A stretch of 64,000 bases of DNA from Methylophaga marina (GCF_030296755.1 NZ_AP027741.1:310001-374000), one strand, 5' to 3'. Numbered from the stretch's first letter, positions 28,445 through 37,407 are shown. Translations and numbers: made by a program. Notes: generated by a model from the letters alone, not told the origin.

Positions 28445-28969
28445 TCAGACTGGCAACTCAATCTCAGAATAAAAATCTTTATAGACCAGTTCCGCTCTTA
28501 ATCGACTTCCCGCCTTAAGCAAGGCTTGCGGTTGGCTTACCTCTTTCATCCACTGCTCTGCCTGTTCCTGTTTCACCAGGTTACACACATCTCCTATTGG
28601 CCAATGAAAATACACCTCATGTTGTTTCTTTAAGGCCAAAATGTCTTTATCTGTTGTCTCAGGTATCGGTAGATAAGAGCTGAATAGTTCTAGTCCACCC
28701 TGTTGTTCAGGATCATCAGCAAAGTACTCCACGCTAACATCCCATCCTCGAACCAATCCTTGTTCTTCATCACCCGTTTCAATACTCACACCCAACATCG
28801 CTAGCGTGCCATCATTGATTTTCGGTAATTTTTTCAGAACATCCTGTATAGCTATCACTGCTTGTTTATCATCTGCAGATAACACATCAAAATTTAATAA
28901 CCAATTGCCCAAACCAATGGCTGATTGAATCAGTTGTTTATGTGTTTTATCGAGAAGAATATTTGCCAT
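28445..28969 (-). CDS. Conserved-looking protein of unknown function, coupled to the GGDEF/EAL gene
   Basis: A 174-residue soluble acidic protein with no signal peptide. I do not recognise the family. It has a helical N-terminal part (KQLIQSAIGLGNWLL) and a mixed body (GLVRGWDVSVEYFADDPEQQ, LELFSSYLPIP). Its ATG overlaps the final base of the upstream sensor's stop codon, so the two are translationally coupled. It may modulate that sensor, which is inference from position only. Confidence 0.6.
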   Translation of the reverse strand: MANILLDKTHKQLIQSAIGLGNWLLNFDVLSADDKQAVIAIQDVLKKLPKINDGTLAMLGVSIETGDEEQGLVRGWDVSVEYFADDPEQQGGLELFSSYLPIPETTDKDILALKKQHEVYFHWPIGDVCNLVKQEQAEQWMKEVSQPQALLKAGSRLRAELVYKDFYSEIELPV

Positions 28970-31900
28970 TATTCACTTTTACCTTGCTGAGCTTTTTCAT
29001 AATTTTTTATCCAGTCGTACACTTCTTCTGCAGGCATAGGTTTAGCGATAGCGTAGCCTTGGGCCATGTCACACCCCATATCCAGCAGGTACTGAAAATG
29101 CTCCGTTGATTCCACACCTTCAGCAATGATGTCACGTTTAAAGACCTGTGCGAGTTCAATAATGCCTTTAACGATAGCCATATCTTCATCATTTCTCAGC
29201 ATATCTCGAACAAAGCTCTGATCGATTTTTAATGTCTTCACCGGTAACTTTCTTAGGTAAGTCAATGAAGAGTAGCCAGTTCCAAAGTCATCTAATGCAA
29301 ACGGCACGCCGAGATAATTACTCGCAGCGGCCACGACCTGAGATGTCTGCACGGTTTCCAATGCCGATGTTTCCAATATCTCCAGATCAATCGACTCGGG
29401 GGATATGCTTTCATACTGATTCAGTGATGCTTCCAGCTTCTTCAGAAAATCAGTGTGTTGAATTTGCTTGGCAGACACATTAATACTGACCTGAATATTG
29501 AGCCCTTGCTCTTGCCACGCATGCAGCTGTTTTAACGCCGTTTTTAATACCCAATCACCCATTTCAACGCTGAACTCATGCCCTTCGACGATAGGCAAAA
29601 ACTCCATGGCACCTAATAAACCTTTTTCAGGGTGTTGCCAACGTATCAGTGCTTCTACCCCGATCACTCGACCATGTCGAAGATCGACTTTGGGCTGATA
29701 ATAGAGGCGGAATTCTTCGCCAATTAAAGCCAGGTGCAAGCGCTCCAATTGTGTATGGTATTCGTGCATTTGCTGATCGAGCTTGGCATCAAATATATGG
29801 TAGCCATCTCGACCCGCTTGTTTGGCTTCATACATAGCCAAATCGGCATGGCGGATCAGTGTGTCGCCATCGACATTATCAATAGGGTAAATCGCGACAC
29901 CAATACTGGCCGTCACATGATGTTTTCGGCGATTAAGTTTGATGGGTTCTGCTATTTTCTGGCTCAACCTGGTCAAGATGGGGTCAAGCTCATCAATACT
30001 ATTGATATTGCTGATGAGTACGACAAATTCATCACCGCCCATCCTGGCAGCAGTATCACCAGAGCGCGCCACTTGCCTTAGCCTTTCTGCCACAGCAACT
30101 AAAAGCTTATCGCCCGTTTCATGACCAAACTCATCATTAACCGGTTTAAAGCCATCTAAATCGAGGAAACACACCGCCAAAATTTTCTCGTTGCGTTTAG
30201 CAACGGAAAGAGCCTGCTCCAACCGATCTGAGAGTAATGTACGATTTGCTAGCTGGGTCAACGCATCGTAATGCGCCATATTCACTAATAAATGTTCTGT
30301 TTTTTTAATTTCGGTAATATCGACAAATAACCCAAGGTAACTGATAATTTCACCTTGAGAATTTTTGATCGCACTAACCGTCAGGATTTCAGCGAAAAAT
30401 TCCCCATTCTTTTTACGATTCCATATTTCTCCACGCCAGCGCCCTTCTGTTTCGATGCAATCCCACATTTCCTTGTAAAATTCTGAGCTCTGCCTCCCCG
30501 AAGCCAGGATTTTTGGATCCTTTCCGATTAACTCGTCCTTTGTATACCCCGTAATTTCTGTAAAGGCCTTATTGACACTGATAATCCGGTTTTCTTTGTC
30601 CGTAATAAGAATTCCTTCCCAGGCATCGTTGAACACGCTGGCATGTAATCGAAGCGCTTCTTCGTTTTTCAAGCGATCAGTAATATCGTAAAACCAACCA
30701 ATATTGCAGTCTTCGCCACCATATTGAATGGGTAAGTATGAAGCCAATGTCCACTTTATTCCCTGGCCTGTTATTTTCAGCTCAGTCAGCTGGTTATAGA
30801 TTGTCTTACCTTCAATGATTTGGTTTAAGTAGCTTTTTACTACAGAGGGATCAACATAAAATGCAAATGGATTGAGATGGTGTAACTTATCTCTACTTTC
30901 ATTAACCAGTTCTGCATAACGTCTATTAGCAAAAACAATTTTCTTACGGTGATTGGTGACAATACGAACAGCAATGGGGCTATATTCAAGTAATTCTCTG
31001 AGTTTGGCTGTATTGCCTCGCAGCTCATCCTGAATTTTCTTGAAGTACGAAATATCAGTACTCGTACCTATCATGCGTTGTGGTTTTAAGTTTTTATCAC
31101 GCTTGATAATCATGCCCCGCGCCATGATCCATTTCCACGAACCATCACCACAGAGCATACGAAACTCATCTTGATAATTAGCATATTCGCCTGAAATATA
31201 CCCTCTGAAACGCAGTCTGGCTTGCTCTCTATCCTCTGGGTGAATGTATTCTGATGTCTCGGTTAGTGTGTCTGGGAAAGTATCATCCATATAGCCCAAC
31301 ATCTTCTTCCAACGCTCAGAATATGTGGCTGTGCCGGCTTCAAGATCGATATCCCATACACCATCCCCGGTTGATTCCAATGCCAGTTTCCAGCGACTTT
31401 CACTTTCAGCTAATGACTTTTTACTTTCTGAAAGACGACTTAAATACGAATCGATTCGCTCAGCCATCGAATCAAACGCGCTTGCAGCAAGTGTGATTTC
31501 GTCGTTGCCTTTCAACTCACTAGCCAAGGCAACCTTCTGCCCCGACTCAAACCGCGTCATTTCTTTAGTCAAACGCGTGATACGTGAAATCACATTCTTA
31601 TTTACAGCCATGGTAATTAACCAGCCAGAGATAATCGTCACGGCAAACAACACGACCATTAAAATCGCTAACAACTGATTAACCGGCTCTACTAAATCAT
31701 CGACAGGGATGAGCTTAAAGTAATGCCAGTCAACGGGCTTTACTAACATAGAGATAGCAATGTAGTTTTTACCATCAACAATAATATCTCTGGCAGCAAG
31801 TGTCGGCGTATAGTCAGTAGGCTGTGTGAGTAGCTTTTTCAGCTGACTTTCTGTTTCAAGAAACGCGGTTACCTGAGTTTGGTCAGCTGATTCAAGCTGT

Positions 31901-32721
31901 TTTTGCCACTGGCCAGCGAGAATGAAATGTCCTTGCTCATCAAGCAGAAAATGCTGTGTGTCAGGATAAAATTGCTGTGAGTTAAAGGTAAAACCAAGCA
32001 CATTACTCAACTGCATATCCTCACCCAGTGACCCAATCCATTGACCATTGACATAGAGCGGATATAAAGCACTCACCATCCATTTTTGATTAACCGGATC
32101 AAATAATGGCGGTGTAAAGGTGTGCTGCTTTTCTGGATTTTGTGACGGTGACGTCAACCCTACCCAAGGAGTTTGCGTGTAATCATTGGCAGCATCTTGA
32201 TCAAACACGAATTGAGGATAGTGGAAATCAAAAATAACCTCGCTGCGTAAATCAGGAGATAAGTACCACACATTTTCGTATGAACGATTAGCCGATGAGC
32301 CAAATACTTCCATCACTTGCTTGATACGAAGATGCTGTACTTTTTGCTCATCTGTTAAGGTTGTTGAGTCGGGTAAGAAAATACCGGCGTGAACCTGACC
32401 GTCATATTGGTCTTCTTTATTTCGCCAAATACCATCATCGTTGAGCTGCATCGTTTCAGAAAAGGTGTCGATTTCCTCATCCGTGACAGGTTTGCTCAGT
32501 TCTTGCTGTAATAAACGAGCTAAGCCCTTTAACTTAGGCTCTGCATAACTCAATTTCTGAGTGGTAATATCAACCTGATTTTGAGTAACGGCTAATAAGT
32601 TGTTTATTTCACGATTAAGAAGTTTTTCTTTGGAGTAGGCGCTGACCCATATAGCAGCGGGTATGGATGTCAGCAGAATACTGACAATCACGATTAAACT
32701 GAGTTTTTCTCTAATCTGCAT
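28969..32721 (-). CDS. Membrane sensor with Cache, HAMP, PAS repeats, GGDEF and EAL domains
   Basis: A 1250-residue c-di-GMP enzyme. An N-terminal TM (residues ~8-28) and a second TM near 345-368 enclose a periplasmic Cache-type sensor of ~315 residues. HAMP (~370-425) is followed by three PAS/PAC units (~440-800), GGDEF (intact ARMGGDEFVVLIS, about residue 895) and EAL (EALIRWQHPEKGLLG, DDFGTGYSSL, IIAEGVES). Both active sites look intact, so it could make or break c-di-GMP; paired proteins of this type are most often phosphodiesterases. It lies 1 kb from a c-di-GMP riboswitch. Confidence 0.9.
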   Translation of the reverse strand: MQIREKLSLIVIVSILLTSIPAAIWVSAYSKEKLLNREINNLLAVTQNQVDITTQKLSYAEPKLKGLARLLQQELSKPVTDEEIDTFSETMQLNDDGIWRNKEDQYDGQVHAGIFLPDSTTLTDEQKVQHLRIKQVMEVFGSSANRSYENVWYLSPDLRSEVIFDFHYPQFVFDQDAANDYTQTPWVGLTSPSQNPEKQHTFTPPLFDPVNQKWMVSALYPLYVNGQWIGSLGEDMQLSNVLGFTFNSQQFYPDTQHFLLDEQGHFILAGQWQKQLESADQTQVTAFLETESQLKKLLTQPTDYTPTLAARDIIVDGKNYIAISMLVKPVDWHYFKLIPVDDLVEPVNQLLAILMVVLFAVTIISGWLITMAVNKNVISRITRLTKEMTRFESGQKVALASELKGNDEITLAASAFDSMAERIDSYLSRLSESKKSLAESESRWKLALESTGDGVWDIDLEAGTATYSERWKKMLGYMDDTFPDTLTETSEYIHPEDREQARLRFRGYISGEYANYQDEFRMLCGDGSWKWIMARGMIIKRDKNLKPQRMIGTSTDISYFKKIQDELRGNTAKLRELLEYSPIAVRIVTNHRKKIVFANRRYAELVNESRDKLHHLNPFAFYVDPSVVKSYLNQIIEGKTIYNQLTELKITGQGIKWTLASYLPIQYGGEDCNIGWFYDITDRLKNEEALRLHASVFNDAWEGILITDKENRIISVNKAFTEITGYTKDELIGKDPKILASGRQSSEFYKEMWDCIETEGRWRGEIWNRKKNGEFFAEILTVSAIKNSQGEIISYLGLFVDITEIKKTEHLLVNMAHYDALTQLANRTLLSDRLEQALSVAKRNEKILAVCFLDLDGFKPVNDEFGHETGDKLLVAVAERLRQVARSGDTAARMGGDEFVVLISNINSIDELDPILTRLSQKIAEPIKLNRRKHHVTASIGVAIYPIDNVDGDTLIRHADLAMYEAKQAGRDGYHIFDAKLDQQMHEYHTQLERLHLALIGEEFRLYYQPKVDLRHGRVIGVEALIRWQHPEKGLLGAMEFLPIVEGHEFSVEMGDWVLKTALKQLHAWQEQGLNIQVSINVSAKQIQHTDFLKKLEASLNQYESISPESIDLEILETSALETVQTSQVVAAASNYLGVPFALDDFGTGYSSLTYLRKLPVKTLKIDQSFVRDMLRNDEDMAIVKGIIELAQVFKRDIIAEGVESTEHFQYLLDMGCDMAQGYAIAKPMPAEEVYDWIKNYEKAQQGKSE

Positions 32722-33107
32722 CGAGCATTATCTTTTTGAATCCCCTTTTGTGTTCACTCTGGGGTGTGAATTTTTATAAAGTCAGTCTACACAACCTTAT
32801 AAAAGATGTTTAGTTTTGCTTATTCATAACTGTGATTGACATCCAGATAAAATACCAAAGAACAAAGACCATATCTTTTGTGCAAGTATTTACACTTACA
32901 AATAATATGTTTTCTATAGTAAATACAACTTATAAGTCAATGAAAATAAAAAAGTAGTTATCTATAGAACAATCGCTTGCATGAATAAGCGACATCCCAT
33001 GCTATCAAATACAATCCAGTGAAAAGACCGACATGCATCGACGCAAATCAATCCGTGGTTCGTCCAGAAAAACCATCAGATGCGCAGCAAATACAGACAG
33101 AGTGTGA
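32722..33107. other. AT-rich intergenic region without recognised gene
   Basis: About 385 bases. The part next to the sensor gene is strongly AT-rich and must hold its promoter. I see no RNA gene, no strong hairpin and no credible coding frame. A short open frame at 33019-33204 lacks a ribosome-binding site and runs antisense into the next gene. Confidence 0.5.
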
Positions 33108-33401
33108 TTATTCTGGCTCGTTTAAACACTCATTTTCAATCATCTCGGCAAAATGCTCGATAACCCTCTGCTTTTCAGCCTCTTCTGCCAAGGCTTCGTT
33201 ATAAGCTCGCAACATCAAGCCACGAGAAAAATTGCCCACCGTCATCTTCATCGCCTCATGAATAGGCGTGTTGTTTTGCCGAACCTCCATAAACTGCTTG
33301 GCCTTATTTCCCCAGCCATGACACTTATCATCCTTACTGACAGTATCAGCATCAACCATCACGCTAAATAACATAAAGCAAACTATCGAGATTTTTTTCA
33401 T
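33108..33401 (-). CDS. Small exported protein of unknown function
   Basis: About 97 residues from MKKISIVCFMLFSVMVDA, a signal peptide preceded by an AGGTGA Shine-Dalgarno. The mature part is charged and helical, with two Cys (KDDKCHGWGNKAKQF and NECLNEPE) that could form a disulfide. I do not recognise a family. Candidate start at 33410 (MITMKK) is less likely because it spoils the signal-peptide N-region spacing. Confidence 0.6.
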   Translation of the reverse strand: MKKISIVCFMLFSVMVDADTVSKDDKCHGWGNKAKQFMEVRQNNTPIHEAMKMTVGNFSRGLMLRAYNEALAEEAEKQRVIEHFAEMIENECLNEPE

Positions 33402-33489
33402 GGTTATCACCTCATACAGATATGGAGATAAACAAACTATAAATGCTTGAAGGGAATATCACAGAGAAAGTTGGAAGGAATTTTGTCGA

Positions 33490-33576
33490 TAGGTTGGGTA
33501 GATCCATAGCGAAACCCAGTATTGTTAAATGTTGAATTATCTGGTTCTGCGGGGGGCATGCTTCAATTCAACCTAC
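33490..33576 (+). repeat. Dispersed palindromic (REP/MITE-like) repeat, copy 1
   Basis: Begins TAGGTTGGGT and ends ATTCAACCTA, giving short terminal inverted repeats. The first 34 bases match copy 2 (36743-36820, opposite strand) at 30 of 34 positions, including the core CCATAGCGAAACCCA. CATGCTTCAA near the end is also shared. The family type is common between genes in gammaproteobacteria. Confidence 0.7.
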
Positions 33577-33811
33577 TGGTTATTTTTACACTGCCCTGAA
33601 ATATCGCATCAAAAAATTACCCGTGGTGAAATCCTTTCCGTATCCGGGTTTATCAGGGGTGATTCCAGAGAGTAATAGTGGCTTTGGGGATATGGAAAAA
33701 ATTATGCGTGTGTATCACCAGCTGGAAGTCGGAGCGATTCAGCAGCCGTTTTTAGAATTGAATGAATTATTGGGTAAGCAGGTGGTGGATTTTAGAGAGC
33801 CGGATTGGTAG
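33577..33811 (+). pseudogene. Orphan C-terminal coding remnant, unrecognised
   Basis: An open frame without its own convincing start runs from the repeat edge to a stop at 33809-33811. It reads GYFYTALKYRIKKLPVV, then a Pro/Gly-rich stretch and EKIMRVYHQLEVGAIQQPF. It has protein-like composition but no Shine-Dalgarno, and upstream it fuses into the repeat. It looks like the tail of a gene whose front has been replaced. I cannot name the family. Confidence 0.4.
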
Positions 33812-33946
33812 TTTGAAAATAGTAATCAGTAGCTACCAAGCATCAATCATTAAAACATAGACTTTCCACATGAAAAATGTATTAAACTGAACTCAAGTTA
33901 GTGAAAAACATACAAAATATATTAACAAGGAAGTAACAGAATTTAG

Positions 33947-34597
33947 ATGGCCAGAAGAAAGAGAAGACAAAGAAAAACTCAACCTGAGCCAACTATACCT
34001 TGGTATAAAAAAGTTTGGTTCGTCATTTCTGCTACAGCTGTAGTTGTATCAACAGTTATTATCAATGGACCTTCACTTCTTGAAAACGCTAGAAAACTTC
34101 CAAGTGAATACAGCGAAACAAGCAATCAATTCAAATCTTGGATTTATGATGATTCTGGCTGGACGGGTAACTGGAGTGGACATCCCGAAATGTATGCCGA
34201 CATTGCTGATATGAATCTTTCAGATGTGGATATGAAAATCACACTTAGTTCAAAGGGAGGTTTTATTGATGGCACGATTGCGACAAAAGAAATCTGCAAA
34301 CGCGTGACAATTTATAATTACGTTATTTTAACTGGTGAGGTAGACATAACGGGTAAAAGTGCAGTGGTTATAGCATGGGATATTTTTCAAGGACAAAAAG
34401 TCAACTTCGCAAAACTCAGACTAAATCGAGATGGTGAAATTATGACTGTGATACCTGAAGAAGGTATGAAGGATTTATTTCCACAAGAAGCGAGGATTGC
34501 ATGGGATGGTCCTATAGAATATGACCATAGTTTCTGTTTAGAAGAAAGAAAAGAAATTTTTAAAAGTTTAAGAAATCCCCATTCACCTAAAGAATAG
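33947..34597 (+). CDS. Membrane-anchored protein of unknown function
   Basis: A 216-residue protein. The N-terminus is very basic (MARRKRRQRKTQ), followed by one TM helix (VWFVISATAVVVSTVIIN, about residues 26-45). The remaining ~170 residues contain a beta-rich domain beginning DDSGWTGNWSGHPEMYADI, with two Cys. The domain is likely periplasmic (positive-inside rule). AAGGAAGT precedes the start. Family not recognised; it lies in the accessory patch, whose base composition is more AT-rich than the flanks. Confidence 0.6.
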   Translation: MARRKRRQRKTQPEPTIPWYKKVWFVISATAVVVSTVIINGPSLLENARKLPSEYSETSNQFKSWIYDDSGWTGNWSGHPEMYADIADMNLSDVDMKITLSSKGGFIDGTIATKEICKRVTIYNYVILTGEVDITGKSAVVIAWDIFQGQKVNFAKLRLNRDGEIMTVIPEEGMKDLFPQEARIAWDGPIEYDHSFCLEERKEIFKSLRNPHSPKE

Positions 34598-34622
34598 CGA
34601 TACTTGGAGCAAACAGTTTTCT

Positions 34623-34884
34623 ATGCGAATTGAATGCCCTCACTGCCATCGAAAAGCCATTATTAGTTCGACTAATGCGCTGTCTCATACGGTGAAAGAT
34701 TTGTATTGCCAATGCACGAACCTTGAGGGTGGGTTGCGGTGCTTCATTTGTGATGAAACTAGGCTATTCTCACAACTTAAACCCGCCGATTAATAACACA
34801 CGTCAGATGACGATCAGTTTGTTAAAAAGCCTGACTCTAAGTGAGAGACAAGCTTTGCTTCAAGGTGATTTATTTCAAACATAA
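34623..34884 (+). pseudogene. ogr: P2-type Ogr/Delta zinc-finger late activator, frameshifted
   Basis: The first 35 codons read MRIECPHCHRKAIISS..., LSHTVKDLYCQCTNLE, the Ogr/Delta pattern C-X2-C-X22-C. The frame then goes wrong and stops at 34793. Deleting seven bases (34728-34734) restores CTNLECGASFVMKLGYSHN and the expected C-X4-C, with a helical tail ending ...LLQGDLFQT at 34884 (84 residues). Ogr activates late-gene promoters of P2-like phages; here it is an isolated remnant with no structural phage genes near. Confidence 0.8.
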
Positions 34885-34895
34885 GGATATGAATT

Positions 34896-35171
34896 ATGAA
34901 CTTGTTTTACCGTATTGGTGCTGTACTTGAATATCGTTATCGGTCATTGGTTTTTTTAGCTGTCGGAATAATTGCCGCTACCTTATTTGGCCAGTTTCTT
35001 GGGAACATTCTGTCTAATATTCAACATGGGGATAATGCCATGTTGATTTCTATGTATCCTGCCCTTAGGCTTCTTTATATTGCTCTTTATCTCTTTGTCT
35101 TTTTTATGGCTTTTTATGTGAGCTTTAAAGTGTTTAAAAAAGACTGGGACACTTTTCATCGAATCTATTAA
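34896..35171 (+). CDS. Small membrane protein of unknown function
   Basis: A 91-residue protein with two hydrophobic segments (LVFLAVGIIAATLFGQFLG and LLYIALYLFVFFMAFYVSF) and charged ends. AAGGATATGA provides a Shine-Dalgarno. It starts 12 bases after the restored ogr stop, and its terminator (35176-35205) follows directly. No family recognised. It is convergent with the KAP NTPase gene. Confidence 0.55.
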   Translation: MNLFYRIGAVLEYRYRSLVFLAVGIIAATLFGQFLGNILSNIQHGDNAMLISMYPALRLLYIALYLFVFFMAFYVSFKVFKKDWDTFHRIY

Positions 35172-35175
35172 AAGA

Positions 35176-35205
35176 CAGCCTGCCATTCTTATGAATGGCA
35201 GGCTT
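35176..35205 (+). terminator. Long-stem terminator between convergent genes
   Basis: AGCCTGCCATTC-TTAT-GAATGGCAGGCTT, a 12-bp stem with A-rich left and T-containing right flank. The T-tract is short. Confidence 0.8.
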
Positions 35206-35231
35206 CTTCGCTTTATATTCGAACTAAACAG

Positions 35232-36593
35232 CTATTCTTCTTCCGAAAAATTGAATTTTTCTATTAGTTCAATTCGTGAAACTAAATGCTTTAAGTCAAC
35301 AAAGCCTAATCTTCCTTCATGCGAGTTTTCCACAAGCCAAACAATATCTGCTGAGTATTTTCTTGCTGGATCATCAGTGCTTTTATTTCTTACATTTGCA
35401 ATATGTTGTTCATATATATTGCCAGTGTTTTCTTCCTTAGGTCCTAAAATCTGTGCTTCAATTAAAGCACAAGAAAACGAGCCCAGACGTTCTTGTTCAG
35501 GTACAAGATGATGGAAATGGTTTATCATCTTATTTGGCATAGACTTTGGGTTGATATAATCTTGATAGACTTCTGGGTCTGACTCTTTAGTGGCAAGTAG
35601 AAGCGTAAGAAGCGCTGGGTAAAGATAGACATTTTCTTTTGTGGTTAAAATTACAAGATTAATGCGAGCCATTAATTGCTCTATATCTCGTAAGCTATAG
35701 TTTTTTGCATTTGCTATAACTTTAAACACACTTTTGAGATGACTAGCATCATGTTCGAATTCTTTGAATTTACTTCTTGCTTCAAAAAATGCATTAAAAC
35801 CAAACGTGTCATAGAGCTGGTCAATAAATTTATCAAGTTCAGGCTTTATAAGAATATATTCAATATCTATAAACCTTTTCAGGTAGCCAATAGATTCGAA
35901 GTCATCCCCATAAATGGCTTTTACACTATGAGATAACTGCTCTTTATCCATGGCTAATACAAACACTACTCCCTCAATATCGAGTATATGTTTTATTCGC
36001 TCAAAAAACTCAATGGCATAGGTTGGTCTGCAGCGGTCTAACTCATCGATAAATACATATAATTTTTGGTGTTTACCTTTTTTATCAGTGAGTAAACTTT
36101 TAATATTCGTTTTAAACCTTTCTATCTCGGATTTGTTTTTAACATATCTATCAATGATATCACCTGCCATTTCTCCAGCCAGGTCCCCAACTACAGGCAA
36201 TGCTTCAAGTGCAGTAGGTACTTTATTTACAATGTATGAACCAGCTTGTTTAGCCCTATTCCATGCATCCTGTTTACGGCTATTACCATTGATAATTTTT
36301 GAGACTTCTTCATTCATTTCCCCCAAAAATGCCAGCAATGGGTCATTGGCAAAATCGGTTTCCCATGCACTGAAATAAATGGCAGAGCTTCCAGTACTCT
36401 CAATATGAGCATGAAGCATTTTTAAAAATGCTGTCTTGCCTGTTCCCCATGGTGCGTTTACTGAGAGTACGATCGGCGCAGTGATATTTGTTAACAACAG
36501 AGATAAATTTTTAACTTCTTCTATTCTTGATAAACGATCATTTTTAAAAATATCCTCTTGGTCAATAACAAATTCTCTAGCCTTAAAAGCCAT
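35232..36593 (-). CDS. KAP-family P-loop NTPase
   Basis: A 453-residue protein of the KAP class. Walker A is APWGTGKTAFLK (about residues 48-59), then FSAWETDF, and Walker B is LYVFIDELDRCRPTYA (about residues 197-212), a KAP hallmark, followed by GVVFVLAMDKEQL. The KAP insert between the Walker motifs has few strongly hydrophobic stretches (VPTALEALPVVGDLAGEMAGD). Members include F-plasmid PifA and components of phage-defence systems. It is a singleton in the accessory patch beside a phage remnant. A defence role is inference. Confidence 0.85.
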   Translation of the reverse strand: MAFKAREFVIDQEDIFKNDRLSRIEEVKNLSLLLTNITAPIVLSVNAPWGTGKTAFLKMLHAHIESTGSSAIYFSAWETDFANDPLLAFLGEMNEEVSKIINGNSRKQDAWNRAKQAGSYIVNKVPTALEALPVVGDLAGEMAGDIIDRYVKNKSEIERFKTNIKSLLTDKKGKHQKLYVFIDELDRCRPTYAIEFFERIKHILDIEGVVFVLAMDKEQLSHSVKAIYGDDFESIGYLKRFIDIEYILIKPELDKFIDQLYDTFGFNAFFEARSKFKEFEHDASHLKSVFKVIANAKNYSLRDIEQLMARINLVILTTKENVYLYPALLTLLLATKESDPEVYQDYINPKSMPNKMINHFHHLVPEQERLGSFSCALIEAQILGPKEENTGNIYEQHIANVRNKSTDDPARKYSADIVWLVENSHEGRLGFVDLKHLVSRIELIEKFNFSEEE

Positions 36594-36742
36594 TACAAAT
36601 CTCCCTATAAATTCATAGTGGATATTAAGGCTAGAGTTTAGCTGATATCAAATTTTCTTTTTATTTAATCGGTTAGGCCGATTGTGCGGACGAAATCAAG
36701 GGGTCAGCAAACTTGATTTTCTTAGACCAACTTGTCGGTTAT
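36594..36742. other. Short intergenic stretch, KAP gene promoter side
   Basis: AT-rich leader of the KAP gene followed by about 70 bases with no recognised motif. No duplicate of the ssrA 3' end is present, so there is no visible island attachment site. Confidence 0.4.
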
Positions 36743-36820
36743 GTTGAAGCATGAAACCCAACAAAACAACGTCGCTTAAAGTCTTAAATGTTGGGTTTCG
36801 CTATGGCTCAACCCAACCTA
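36743..36820 (-). repeat. Dispersed palindromic (REP/MITE-like) repeat, copy 2, inverted
   Basis: Contains TTGGGTTTCGCT and GGCTCAACCCAA, which pair with each other, plus GTTGAAGCATG at the far end. The reverse complement of 36787-36820 matches copy 1 at 30 of 34 positions. Confidence 0.7.
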
Positions 36821-36840
36821 CTTCTCAGATCGTCAGGCAC

Positions 36841-36866
36841 AAAAAAACCACCCGAAGGTGGTTGTT
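36841..36866 (-). terminator. Rho-independent terminator of ssrA
   Basis: On the minus strand ACCACC-TTCG-GGTGGT is followed by seven T, 8 bases after the CCA end of ssrA. Confidence 0.9.
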
Positions 36867-36890
36867 TTGTATTTGGTGGAGGCGGCGGGA

Positions 36891-37156
36891 CAGTGATTCC
36901 TGAATTTTCATTCAGGCCTGGACTATTCCTTCATCTGATAAATCAGATGGAGAGCGTTTGTGAGTATCTGTTTTACCTTCAACCCACCCTAGTATTCCAT
37001 GGAGATAAGTCTCGTTAGGAACCTATGAGTCTCTAGCCGGCTTACTGGTTTCCCATTCACCGGACGGCGTTGGCATAGGACCCTTGTCCCGTAGCGTTCA
37101 CCGTATGAGCTCTCTTTTTCCAATAGGGATCACTCCCTATGGCGACCATTTTACTA
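36891..37156 (-). ncRNA. Group I intron in the tmRNA T-loop (266 nt, no ORF)
   Basis: Boundaries follow from the T-arm: the 5' exon ends in U (TTCGAT) and the intron ends in G, the group I rule. P1 can form between exon CGAU and intron GUCG with a U.G pair at the splice site. Further elements in order are P2 ATAGGGA-GTGA-TCCCTAT (37123-37140), an R-like CTAGAGACTCAT, and an S-like GGAATAGTCC. R and S pair as P7: GACT(c)AT (37025-37031) with ATAGTC (36921-36926), with one bulged base. A P9 hairpin CCTGAAT-GAAA-ATTCAGG (36899-36916) follows. No homing endonuclease is encoded. Subgroup not assigned. Confidence 0.85.
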
Positions 37157-37374
37157 ATCGAACCCGCGTCCGCAGATCCTCCGCCTTCGGATCTACATGC
37201 TTATTTCATCTATTAATTTAACTACCTGCTACCCGATGAACAGGGAAAACAAGTAGCGATCTTGTAAAGTTTTAATCTCTTAGTACCAAGCATACCTTGA
37301 GACGATCTTGTGAGAGTCGACGCCCGATACCAGACGCACAAGCACGGATCTGGTCGGACGGCATTCACTGGTTA

Positions 37375-37407
37375 TTAAGCAGCTAGTGCGTAGTTGTTAT
37401 CGTTAGC
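37375..37407 (-). other. tmRNA proteolysis-tag reading frame
   Basis: GCT AAC GAT AAC AAC TAC GCA CTA GCT GCT TAA, followed by a second TAA, encodes ANDNNYALAA. E. coli has ANDENYALAA. The preceding TAGTT corresponds to the resume-codon context (UAGUC in E. coli). The ALAA end is the ClpXP/ClpAP degron. Confidence 0.95.

Noticed and set aside
33019..33204. 60-codon frame antisense to the small exported protein gene
   Set aside because: No Shine-Dalgarno, Ser/Cys-rich shadow composition, and overlaps the better-supported minus-strand gene.
36600..36900. Prophage or island attachment site at the ssrA 3' end
   Set aside because: No second copy of the ssrA 3' segment and no integrase gene are visible within the window.
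36788..37018. Plus-strand 76-codon open frame
   Set aside because: It lies over the ssrA 3' exon and intron; no ribosome-binding site.
37157..37170. A separate tRNA suggested by the T-arm half GCGGGTTCGAT
   Set aside because: No anticodon arm or acceptor fits locally; it pairs with the ssrA 3' exon once the intron is removed.
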